Assembly (NCBI GenBank): GCA_003241385.1
Contig: QFPO01000024.1
Coordinates: 1-64,000, forward strand
Length of the DNA stretch: 64,000 bases
DNA from: Rhodanobacter denitrificans
Lineage (GTDB): Bacteria; Pseudomonadota; Gammaproteobacteria; Xanthomonadales; Rhodanobacteraceae
Direction: 5' to 3'
Shown: piece after piece, positions 48,747 to 56,235 of the stretch
Layout of the letters: each line of letters starts with the position of its first letter
How positions within the stretch are numbered: position 1 is the stretch's first letter
Translations under genes and position numbers: made by a program
The notes under the pieces: model-generated
Told to the model about the DNA's origin: nothing
Database searches by the model: none
Seen by the model: the letters and a program-made list of their open reading frames with translations, nothing else

Positions 48747-49628
48747 GTGCGGACTGCGCAGGCACCGATCGCGATGGTCGAGTCCGATCCGGCCGCGCTC
48801 GCCGCTGCCTGGGCCGCGGCTGCGGCGCGCCCGCCGCTGAGCGCCTGGCGCGACGTGCTGCCGGGTCCGCAGGTCGACGTCGCGGCGCTCGACCGGCTCT
48901 GCCGCGAGGCCGGCATGCAGGACGGCATTCCGCGACCGGCGCTGCGCGAGCAGACGCCGGCCCTGCTCGCCGACGGTCTCCATTACGAGTCGCGGATCGC
49001 GCGCGAGGGCGTGCTGGCGACGCGCACCGACGGCGTGCACGATCTGTTCAATGCACTGATCTGGCTGCGCCATCCGGCGCTCAAATGGGCGCTCAACGCG
49101 CGCCAGGTCGCCGATATCGAGCGGGTCGGGCCGCGCCAGCGCACGCGCGGCCAGTGCGCGCTGACGCATTTCGACGAGGCCGGCGCGATCGTCTGGATCG
49201 CCGACGAGGCCCTGCTGGCCTGCTGGGACGCGCACGACTGGATCGGACTGTTCCATCGCGATGGCGAAGCCTGGGGCCGGCGCATCGCGGTGACGGTGTT
49301 CGGCCACGCACTGCTCGAGCACGCGGTGCGCCACACGCATCGGCCGACCGCCAAGGCGCTGGCGGTCCGCGTCGACGCAGCCGCGCTCGCGGTGCGTTCG
49401 CGCGCGGCCGATGCGCTGGTCGACCGCTGGCCGGCGCTCGAGGCGGCACTGGCGCGCGCGATCGCGGACGGCCGGCTGCTGGCCGATCCGCAGGAGCTGC
49501 GTCCGCTGCCGCTGGCCGGCATCGCCGGCTGGCACGCCCGGCCGCCGCCCGAGGCGTTCTACCGGACCGAGGCCTGCTTCCGGCCGCTGCGGCCGGGCCG
49601 GCGCTATCCGCCGCCGTTCGCGGGCTGA
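48747..49628 (+). CDS. DUF3025 family protein
   Basis: A 293-residue cytoplasmic protein that I recognise as DUF3025 from DGVHDLFNALIWLRHPALKWALN near 95-117, the most conserved piece. HFDEAGAIVWIADEA and FGHALLEHAVR are also typical. No function is known. The start is GTG at 48747; an ATG at 48774 (MVESDP) is an alternative and neither has a strong ribosome-binding site. It is 12 bases downstream of the DUF819 gene. The following 178-base gap (49629-49806) shows no feature. Confidence 0.85.
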   Translation: MRTAQAPIAMVESDPAALAAAWAAAAARPPLSAWRDVLPGPQVDVAALDRLCREAGMQDGIPRPALREQTPALLADGLHYESRIAREGVLATRTDGVHDLFNALIWLRHPALKWALNARQVADIERVGPRQRTRGQCALTHFDEAGAIVWIADEALLACWDAHDWIGLFHRDGEAWGRRIAVTVFGHALLEHAVRHTHRPTAKALAVRVDAAALAVRSRAADALVDRWPALEAALARAIADGRLLADPQELRPLPLAGIAGWHARPPPEAFYRTEACFRPLRPGRRYPPPFAG

Positions 49629-49806
49629 CCGGACGCCTCCGGCCTAAGGCGGAAGTTCGGTCCGTCTCGCCGCCGTTCGAGCGCGCGTTCGGTCCGCGCC
49701 GTATGGGACCGTGCCGCGCGAGCGCGCCGCATTGCGCCGCCGCGGATCCGATCGCATGATGCCGCCGCGGGGCACGCAGTCACGTCGCCTGATCGAGGAG
49801 TAGCGC

Positions 49807-50685
49807 ATGATTCGCCGAACCATCCTGGCCGCGAGCCTGATCGCCGCATCGCTGTCGCCGGCCAGTCCGGCATCCGCCGTCGAGGACGGTGCCGTCGCTG
49901 CGCAGACCGGCGAGGATCGCGGCGCCGCCGGCGCGGACGTGATCACGATCAGTCCGCGCGAGTACGAACGCACGGTCGCCAAGCTCGGCCGCGTCAATCC
50001 GGTGCGCGGCTACAGCGACGTCATGGGTTTCTCGCAGGGGCTGGCGGCGCACGCGCGCGGCCGCTACGCCAGCGCGATGAAGTTCTTCCTGATCGGCGCG
50101 CGCTATGCCGACAAGCCCTCGCAGCTCAGCATCGGGCTGATGTATCTCAACGGCGAGGGCGTCGCGCGCGATCCGGCGACCGCCTGGGCGTGGATGGACC
50201 TCGCCGCCGAGCGCGCCTATCCGGACTTCGTCACGACGCGCGACCGCGTCGCGGCGCAGCTGACGCCCGAGCAGCGCGAGCGCGCCGAGCAGATCCGCGC
50301 CGATCTCGCCGCCGAGTACGGCGACGCGGTCGCCAAGCGCCGCGTCGCCGGCGAACTCGGCTCGGTGCGACTCAATACCACCGGCTCGCGCACCGGCTAC
50401 GACGACCTCAGCGTGCGCAGCGCCGGCAGCACCGCCAGCAACGGCGGCGGCAACTGCATGAACATCGGCGGCATCGTGATCGGCAACATCGTGATCGGCG
50501 AATCCGGCTGCGGTCAGGCCGTGCGCGGCCTCAACGACGTCAATCCGACCGATCCGAAGGCGTATTTCGCGCTGCGCGATGCGCAGTGGAAGGGCACCGC
50601 CACGGTCGGGCCGCTGCAGCCGCTCGATCAGGCGCCGCCGGCCGAGCAGGCCAAGCGCGCCGAGCCCGCACCGTCCGGCGACTGA
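49807..50685 (+). CDS. exported SEL1-like repeat protein
   Basis: A 292-residue protein with a signal peptide (MIRRTILAASLIAASLSPASPASA, cleavage after about 24). A SEL1-like repeat is visible near 90-140 (SAMKFFLIGARYADKPSQLSIGLMYLNGEGVARDPATAWAWMDLAAER). A Gly-rich, Asn/Ile-rich middle piece (NCMNIGGIVIGNIVIGESGCGQ, about 218-239) resembles a short amyloid- or beta-strand-like loop with two Cys. The Ala/Pro/Glu-rich end is a tail. SEL1 proteins are usually adaptors. GGAG lies close before the ATG. Function unknown. Confidence 0.8.
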   Translation: MIRRTILAASLIAASLSPASPASAVEDGAVAAQTGEDRGAAGADVITISPREYERTVAKLGRVNPVRGYSDVMGFSQGLAAHARGRYASAMKFFLIGARYADKPSQLSIGLMYLNGEGVARDPATAWAWMDLAAERAYPDFVTTRDRVAAQLTPEQRERAEQIRADLAAEYGDAVAKRRVAGELGSVRLNTTGSRTGYDDLSVRSAGSTASNGGGNCMNIGGIVIGNIVIGESGCGQAVRGLNDVNPTDPKAYFALRDAQWKGTATVGPLQPLDQAPPAEQAKRAEPAPSGD

Positions 50686-50764
50686 GGGCGCGGCGCCTCG
50701 CGCCGCCGGCCGCGCGCGCCGGGAACTTTCCGCCGCGTTTGCTGTACATTTCCCGGCCCGCAGG

Positions 50765-50785
50765 ACGTACCCGGGCGGGGTACGT
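50765..50785. promoter_or_regulatory. inverted repeat in leader of the ABC operon
   Basis: ACGTACCC (50765-50772) and GGGTACGT (50778-50785) form perfect 8-bp arms around GGGCG. It lies 144 bases before the ATPase gene in a 243-base gap. It could be an operator or an RNA hairpin in the leader. I see no clear -10 or -35 around it. Nothing else in 50686-50928 is recognisable. Confidence 0.4.
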
Positions 50786-50928
50786 TCCGCTGTCCGCATG
50801 TCCTCAGCTGGTGTCGTCACGGCCTCCGGGCCGCCGCGGCGCGCGCGAGGCCGGGCGTCGCCATCGGCCGCGATCCGCAGCGGCCCCCAGGGGCGGGACG
50901 TCATGAGAACGGAACGAGTGATCAGACA

Positions 50929-51876
50929 ATGATAGAAACCCGACAACTCTCCAAGCGGTACGGCGATCTGGTCGCCGTGGACGGCATCAGCTTCACCGTC
51001 GAGCCCGGCCAGGTGCTCGGCTTCCTCGGCCCCAACGGCGCCGGCAAATCCACCACGATGAAGATGATCGCCGGCTTCCTGGCGCCGACGTCGGGCAGCG
51101 CCAGCGTCTGCGGCTTCGACGTCGAGAAGCAGCCGCTGGAGGCGCGCCGCTCGCTCGGCTATCTGCCCGAGGGCGCGCCGAGCTACGGCGAGATGACGGT
51201 ACTGGAATTCCTCAAGTTCATCGCCGACGTGCGCGGCCTCAAGGGCGAGACGCGCGAGCGCCGCATCGACGACGTGATCGGACGTCTGCATCTGGAGCGC
51301 GTCGTCGAGCAGCCGATCGACACGCTGTCGAAGGGCTTCAAGCGGCGTGTCGGCATCGCCCAGGCGATCGTGCACGATCCGAAGGTGCTGATCCTCGACG
51401 AGCCGACCGACGGCCTGGACCCGAACCAGAAGCACGAAGTGCGCAGCCTGATCAACGACATGGCGCGCGACAAGACGATCATCGTCTCCACGCACATCCT
51501 CGAAGAAGTCCACGCGGTCTGCGATCGCGCGGTCATCATCGCCGCCGGCAAGGTGCTCGCCGACGCCAAGCCGGCCGAGCTCGAGGCGCGCTCGCGCTAC
51601 CACCAGGCGGTCTCGCTGACCGCGGTCGACGTCGCCGCCGCGCGCGAAGCGCTCGCACGCGTGCCCGACGTCGCCTCGATCGAGGTCGACCCGCAGGACG
51701 GCCGCATCACCGCGTTCCCGAAGCCGGGCCGCGCGATCTTCAACGAGGTCGGCGACGTGCTGAAGGCGCAGAACATCGTGGTGCGCGAGCTCGCGCTGGA
51801 AGGCGGCCGTCTCGACGAGGTGTTCCGCACGATCACGACGCGTGCCGCGACGGCCGCGCAGGAGGCCCGCACATGA
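50929..51876 (+). CDS. ABC transporter ATP-binding protein (GldA-like)
   Basis: A 315-residue ATPase. Walker A GPNGAGKST (34-42), signature LSKGFKRR near 138, Walker B VLILDEPTDGLD near 158-169 and the H-loop STHILEE are all present. The C-terminal domain (about 220-310) is an extra alpha-beta part common in ABC-2 type ATPases. It powers the transporter formed with the next gene; together with the GldG-like and DUF4340 proteins the set resembles gliding-type ABC systems of many bacteria. It overlaps the permease gene by ATGA. Confidence 0.94.
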   Translation: MIETRQLSKRYGDLVAVDGISFTVEPGQVLGFLGPNGAGKSTTMKMIAGFLAPTSGSASVCGFDVEKQPLEARRSLGYLPEGAPSYGEMTVLEFLKFIADVRGLKGETRERRIDDVIGRLHLERVVEQPIDTLSKGFKRRVGIAQAIVHDPKVLILDEPTDGLDPNQKHEVRSLINDMARDKTIIVSTHILEEVHAVCDRAVIIAAGKVLADAKPAELEARSRYHQAVSLTAVDVAAAREALARVPDVASIEVDPQDGRITAFPKPGRAIFNEVGDVLKAQNIVVRELALEGGRLDEVFRTITTRAATAAQEART

Positions 51877-52607
51877 GCGGCGTGTCGACCCTGTTCAAGC
51901 GCGAGCTGCGCAGCTACTTCGCGACGCCGGTGGCGTACGTGTTCATCGTGATCTTCCTCGTGCTGTCGGGCGCCTTCACGTTCTACCTCGGCGGCTTCTA
52001 CGAGAGCGGCCAGGCCGATCTGCGCCCGTTCTTCACGTTCCATCCGTGGCTGTACCTGTTCCTGGTGCCGGCCGTGTCGATGCGGATGTGGGCCGAGGAG
52101 CGCAAGAGCGGCACGATCGAGCTGTTGCTGACGCTGCCGGTGACGACCTGGCAGGCCGTACTCGGCAAGTTCCTCGCGGCCTGGGCCTTCATCGGCATCG
52201 CGCTGGCGCTGACGTTCCCGATCTGGCTGACCGTCAACTATCTCGGCTCGCCCGACAACGGCGTGATCTTCGCGAGCTACCTCGGCTCGCTGCTGATGGC
52301 AGGCGCGTTCCTGGCGATCGGCTCGTGCCTGTCGGCCTGCACGCGCAACCAGGTCGTCGCGTTCATCCTGACCGTCGTGGCCTGCTTCCTGCTGCTGCTG
52401 GCCGGCTTCCCGCTGGTGCTCGACGCGGTGCGCGCGTTCGCGCCGCAGGGCGTGGTCGACGCGATCGCCTCCCTGAGCTTCCTGACCCATTTCGCGGCGA
52501 TCAGCAAGGGCGTGATCGACCTGCGCGACCTGCTGTATTTCCTGTTGATGATCGGCTTCTGGCTCTACGCGAGCGCGCTGGTCATCGAGATGAAGAAAGC
52601 CGACTGA
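51873..52607 (+). CDS. ABC-2 type permease (GldF-like)
   Basis: A 244-residue membrane protein with about six helices. FKRELRSYFATPVAYVFIVIFL begins the first helix, and RMWAEERKSGTIELLLTLPVTTWQAVLGKFLAAW is the typical ABC-2 coupling segment. It pairs with the ATPase (ATGA overlap; GGAGG ten bases before). A 13-base gap separates it from the GldG-like gene. The substrate is unknown; export is expected. Confidence 0.93.
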   Translation: MSGVSTLFKRELRSYFATPVAYVFIVIFLVLSGAFTFYLGGFYESGQADLRPFFTFHPWLYLFLVPAVSMRMWAEERKSGTIELLLTLPVTTWQAVLGKFLAAWAFIGIALALTFPIWLTVNYLGSPDNGVIFASYLGSLLMAGAFLAIGSCLSACTRNQVVAFILTVVACFLLLLAGFPLVLDAVRAFAPQGVVDAIASLSFLTHFAAISKGVIDLRDLLYFLLMIGFWLYASALVIEMKKAD

Positions 52608-52620
52608 AGGGAACGACGAC

Positions 52621-54492
52621 ATGACGCTTCATCGCAAGACCCTCTCCGGCGGCGCGCTGGTCGTGCTCGCCGTGCTGTTCGTCGCCGTGCTGCTGATCGT
52701 CAACACGCTGTTCCGCGGCGCGCGCGTGGACCTGACCGAGAGCCGGCTGTACACGCTGTCGGACGGCACCCGCAACATCCTCGGCTCGATCGAGGAGCCG
52801 ATCCACCTGTACCTGTTCTATTCGGACAAGGGCACGCAGAACCTCGCGCCGCTGCGCACGTACTACCTGCGCGTGCGCGAGATGCTCGAGGAGATGGCCG
52901 CGCGCGCCGGCGGCAAGATCGAGCTGGAGGTCATCGACCCGCTGCCGTTCTCCGAGGACGAGGACCGCGCCTCGGCGTTCGGCCTGCAGGGCATTCCGGC
53001 CGGTCCCGGCGGCGAGTCGATCTTCTTCGGCCTGGCCGGCACCAACTCGACCAACGGCCGGGCGACGATCCCGTTCTTCCAGCCCGACAAGGAAGCGTTC
53101 CTGGAGTACGACGTCGCCAAGCTGATCCACGAGCTCAGCGTCGTCAAGAAGCCGGTGGTCGGTCTGCTGTCGAGCCTGCCGCTGAGCGCCGGCTTCGACC
53201 CGGCGACGCGGCAGATGCGCGAGCCCTGGGCGATCGCCCAGCAGCTCGAGCAGCTCTCGGAAGTGCGCACGCTCAGTGCCGAAGGCCTCAAGTCGATCGA
53301 CGCGGAGATCGGCACCCTGGTCGTGGTCCATCCCAAGCAGCTGCCGGACGATGCGCTGTATGCGATCGACCAGTTCGTGCTGCGCGGCGGCCATCTGCTG
53401 GTCTTCGTCGATCCGAACGCCGAGACCGACACCTCGGGCCAGGATCCGGAGAACCCGCAGGCGGCGATGTTCGCCGACAAGTCCTCCGACCTCGGCAAGC
53501 TGTTCAAGGCCTGGGGCGTCGGCTACGACGCCGGCAAGGTCGTGATCGACCGGCTGCGTGCACTGGCGATCAGCCGCGGTCCCGGTCAGCCCTCGACGCG
53601 CCATCCGGCGATCCTCGGCCTGACCGCCGGCGACTTCAGCCGTGACGACGTCGTGACCTCGGGTCTGGAGTCGATCAACGTCTCGACGACCGGCTACTTC
53701 ACGCTGGCCGAAGGCGCCAAGGCGACGCTGACGCCGCTGATCCAGAGTTCGAGCGAGGCGGCCGCGGTCGAGAGCGACCGGATCCGCTTCATGCAGGATC
53801 CGGGCGACCTGTTCGAGGGCTACCAGGCCGCCGGCCAGCCGTTCGTGATCGCCGCGCGCGTCGGCGGCAAGCTCGCGACCGCGTTCCCGGATCGTGGTGA
53901 GGCCGGCCATCTGGCCGAGGCCAAGGACGATGCGCAGATCGTGCTGGTCGCCGATACCGATCTGCTCTCGGACCGGCTCTGGGTGCAGGTCCAGCAGTTC
54001 TTCGGCCAGCGCATCATGAACGCGTTCGCCAACAACGGCGACTTCGTCGTCAACACGGTCGACAACCTCAGCGGTTCGGGCGATCTGATCTCGATCCGCA
54101 GCCGCGCGACCTCGCAGCGGCCGTTCACGACCGTGGAGGCGCTCAAGCGCCACGCCGACGAGCGCTTCCGCGCCAAGGAGCAGGAGCTGCAGCGCGAGCT
54201 CTCCGAGACCGAGCGCAAGCTCGCCGAGCTGCAGCGCGCCAAGACCAGCGACCAGGCAATGATCCTGTCGCCCGAGCAGGAGGCCGAGCTCAAGAACTTC
54301 GCCGAGCGCAAGCTCGAGATCCGCAAGGAACTGCGCAGCGTGCGCCGAGAGCTCGATGCCGACATCGAGAGCCTCGGCACGCGCCTGAAGCTGATCAACG
54401 TGCTGCTGATGCCGCTGCTGGTCACGCTGGCCGCGCTCGGTTTCGTGGCGTGGCGGCGCAGCCGCCGCCGCGCGGCGCAGGGAGGTTTGTGA
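52621..54492 (+). CDS. GldG family protein (ABC-associated, DUF7088-like)
   Basis: A 623-residue protein with an N-terminal helix (about 10-32), a large periplasmic part with GldG-like segments (RVDLTESRLYTLSDGTRNIL, LYLFYSDKG, GLLSSLPLS, DNLSGSGDLISIRSR), a coiled coil near 520-560 (AKEQELQRELSETERKLAELQRAKTS) and a C-terminal helix (about 590-612) with an Arg-rich tail. It is inserted in the inner membrane with most of its mass outside. The family acts with the GldA/GldF-type transporter. The stop and the next start overlap (TGATG). Confidence 0.9.
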   Translation: MTLHRKTLSGGALVVLAVLFVAVLLIVNTLFRGARVDLTESRLYTLSDGTRNILGSIEEPIHLYLFYSDKGTQNLAPLRTYYLRVREMLEEMAARAGGKIELEVIDPLPFSEDEDRASAFGLQGIPAGPGGESIFFGLAGTNSTNGRATIPFFQPDKEAFLEYDVAKLIHELSVVKKPVVGLLSSLPLSAGFDPATRQMREPWAIAQQLEQLSEVRTLSAEGLKSIDAEIGTLVVVHPKQLPDDALYAIDQFVLRGGHLLVFVDPNAETDTSGQDPENPQAAMFADKSSDLGKLFKAWGVGYDAGKVVIDRLRALAISRGPGQPSTRHPAILGLTAGDFSRDDVVTSGLESINVSTTGYFTLAEGAKATLTPLIQSSSEAAAVESDRIRFMQDPGDLFEGYQAAGQPFVIAARVGGKLATAFPDRGEAGHLAEAKDDAQIVLVADTDLLSDRLWVQVQQFFGQRIMNAFANNGDFVVNTVDNLSGSGDLISIRSRATSQRPFTTVEALKRHADERFRAKEQELQRELSETERKLAELQRAKTSDQAMILSPEQEAELKNFAERKLEIRKELRSVRRELDADIESLGTRLKLINVLLMPLLVTLAALGFVAWRRSRRRAAQGGL

Positions 54493-55679
54493 TGAACGCC
54501 AAGACCCTCGGCATCGTCGCCGTCGTCACACTGGCCGCGCTCGCCGCGGCGATCGGTCTGAACCACACGCGCAAGCCGGCCACCGAGCTGCGCAGCGAGC
54601 CGCTCGTGCCGGGCCTCAAGGACGAGGTCAACGCGATCACCAAGCTCAGCGTGATCGGCGCCGGCAATGCGCCGCTGGTCGTGCTCGAACGCAAGGACGC
54701 CGGCTGGGTCGTCGCCAATCGCGACGGCTATCCGGCCGACAGCGGCAAGCTGCGCGAATTCGTGCTCAAGCTCGCCGACGCGACGGTGCTCGAACCCAAG
54801 ACCGCCAATCCGGACCGCTATCCGGCGATCGGCGTCGAGGACGTCGGCGCCGCCGGCGCCAAGGGCGTGCGCGTCGAGATCGACGGCCCGAAGACGCCGG
54901 TGCGGCTGATCGTCGGCACGTTCAACGGTGCCGGCGGCGGCGGAACCTTCGTGCGCCGCGCCGACGAAGCGCAGAGCTTCCTCGCCAGCGGCACGCTGAC
55001 GCCCGAGAAGAACCCGACCGAGTGGCTGAGTCGCGATCTGGCCGACGTGCCGGCCGCGCAGATCGCCGAGGTCACGATCGACAAGGCCGGCAAGACGCTG
55101 CGCGTGTTCAAGGACGACGCCGCCGAGGAGAACTTCCGGATCGCCGATCTGCCGAAGGGGCGCGAGCCCAGTTCGCCGGCCGCGGCCAATCCGCTCGCCT
55201 CCGGCCTGGCCGGCCTGCGCATCGACGGCGCCCGTCCGGCAGCGGCGGCCGCGGCGCCGGACTCGGCGCTCAAGGCGCGCTACGTCGCCTTCGACGGCCG
55301 CGTCGTCGAGGTCACGGCCTGGCAGGCCGACGGCAAGCACTACGCGCAGTTCGCCGCCTCGCTCGACGAGGCACGCGCCGACGCGCACGCGGAGGCGGCG
55401 CAGGCGCAGGCCAAGCCCGCTCAGCAGGCGGACGCGGCCAAGCCCGAAGGCGAACCCGCCGCGGACGCCAAGCGCGCAGCCGGCGACGCCGCAGCACCGG
55501 CGGCCGATGCGGCGCCCGATCGCGCGGCGCGTCTGACCGCGGTCAGGACCGAGGTCGAGACGCTGCAGCGTCGCTTCGCCGGCTGGACGTTCGAGCTTCC
55601 GGCGCACAAGTACGCGAGCTTCGACAAGTCGATCGACGATCTGCTCAAGCCGGCCGACGCCAAGCCGGCCAGGAAGTAG
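54492..55679 (+). CDS. DUF4340 domain-containing protein
   Basis: A 395-residue protein with an N-terminal signal anchor (LGIVAVVTLAALAAAIGLNHT). The DUF4340 part spans about 30-300, with segments such as VLERKDAGWVVANRDGYPAD, TVLEPKTANPDRYPAIGVED and TFVRRADEAQSFLASGTL. An Ala/Lys/Glu-rich disordered piece is near 310-345. GGAGG is six bases before the ATG. DUF4340 proteins accompany GldG-type ABC operons; their role is unknown. It is the last of four coupled genes, and a DUF423 gene begins 4 bases later. Confidence 0.9.
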   Translation: MNAKTLGIVAVVTLAALAAAIGLNHTRKPATELRSEPLVPGLKDEVNAITKLSVIGAGNAPLVVLERKDAGWVVANRDGYPADSGKLREFVLKLADATVLEPKTANPDRYPAIGVEDVGAAGAKGVRVEIDGPKTPVRLIVGTFNGAGGGGTFVRRADEAQSFLASGTLTPEKNPTEWLSRDLADVPAAQIAEVTIDKAGKTLRVFKDDAAEENFRIADLPKGREPSSPAAANPLASGLAGLRIDGARPAAAAAAPDSALKARYVAFDGRVVEVTAWQADGKHYAQFAASLDEARADAHAEAAQAQAKPAQQADAAKPEGEPAADAKRAAGDAAAPAADAAPDRAARLTAVRTEVETLQRRFAGWTFELPAHKYASFDKSIDDLLKPADAKPARK

Positions 55680-55683
55680 GCCG

Positions 55684-56073
55684 GTGGCCGACCCGCGCCG
55701 GACGATCGCGTGCACGGCGGCCGCTTTCGGCGGCCTCGGCGTGATCGCCGGCGCGTTCGGCGCGCATGCGCTCAAGGCCACGCTCGCCGCGGACCGGATC
55801 GCGCTGTGGCAGACCGCGGTCGACTATCAGATCTGGCATGCGCTGGCGCTGCTCGCGCTGGCCGCACTGGCGCCCGGCCTCGACGCGCGGCCGGTGCGGC
55901 TGGCCGGCCTGCTGTTCGCGTCCGGCATCGTCCTCTTCAGCGGCAGCCTCTACCTGCTCGCGCTCGGCGCACCGCGCCCGCTCGGCCTGCTGACGCCGTT
56001 CGGCGGACTGGCGCTGATCGGCGGCTGGCTCGCGCTGGGCTGGGCCGGCCTGCGCCGATCGCCACCGCCGTGA
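55684..56073 (+). CDS. DUF423 family membrane protein
   Basis: A 129-residue protein with four helices. AAAFGGLGVIAGAFGAHALKATL and WQTAVDYQIWHALALLALA are the DUF423 hallmarks, and GIVLFSGSLYLLALGAP is the third-helix motif. Start is GTG at 55684. Function is unknown. It follows the DUF4340 gene by 4 bases and may be cotranscribed, but DUF423 also occurs alone in many genomes. Confidence 0.93.
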   Translation: MADPRRTIACTAAAFGGLGVIAGAFGAHALKATLAADRIALWQTAVDYQIWHALALLALAALAPGLDARPVRLAGLLFASGIVLFSGSLYLLALGAPRPLGLLTPFGGLALIGGWLALGWAGLRRSPPP

Positions 56074-56154
56074 ATCGCCGCGGCGCCGGTCGGCGCCGGT
56101 GACCGGCGCGGCACGCGCGCTAGAATCGGCCGATACCAGCGGGCAGGGCGCGTC

Positions 56155-56235
56155 ATGAGCAAGGTACATCGCGATCGCGGAGCGGCATCGACGCGGCGCC
56201 GCGCGTGTTGCGACCCGAGGGGCCGCGCGCGCTGA
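56155..56235 (+). CDS. possible 26-residue Arg-rich leader peptide
   Basis: A short frame of 26 codons starts at ATG 56155 and ends in a TGA that overlaps the ATG of the winged-helix gene (TGATG), which would couple their translation. It codes for eight Arg residues and two adjacent Cys. A TAGAAT at 56121-56126 with GTGACC 16 bases before could be a promoter just upstream. No other evidence of translation exists, and very GC-rich DNA gives Arg-rich frames by chance. Upstream, 56074-56154 shows only this. Confidence 0.3.
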   Translation: MSKVHRDRGAASTRRRACCDPRGRAR

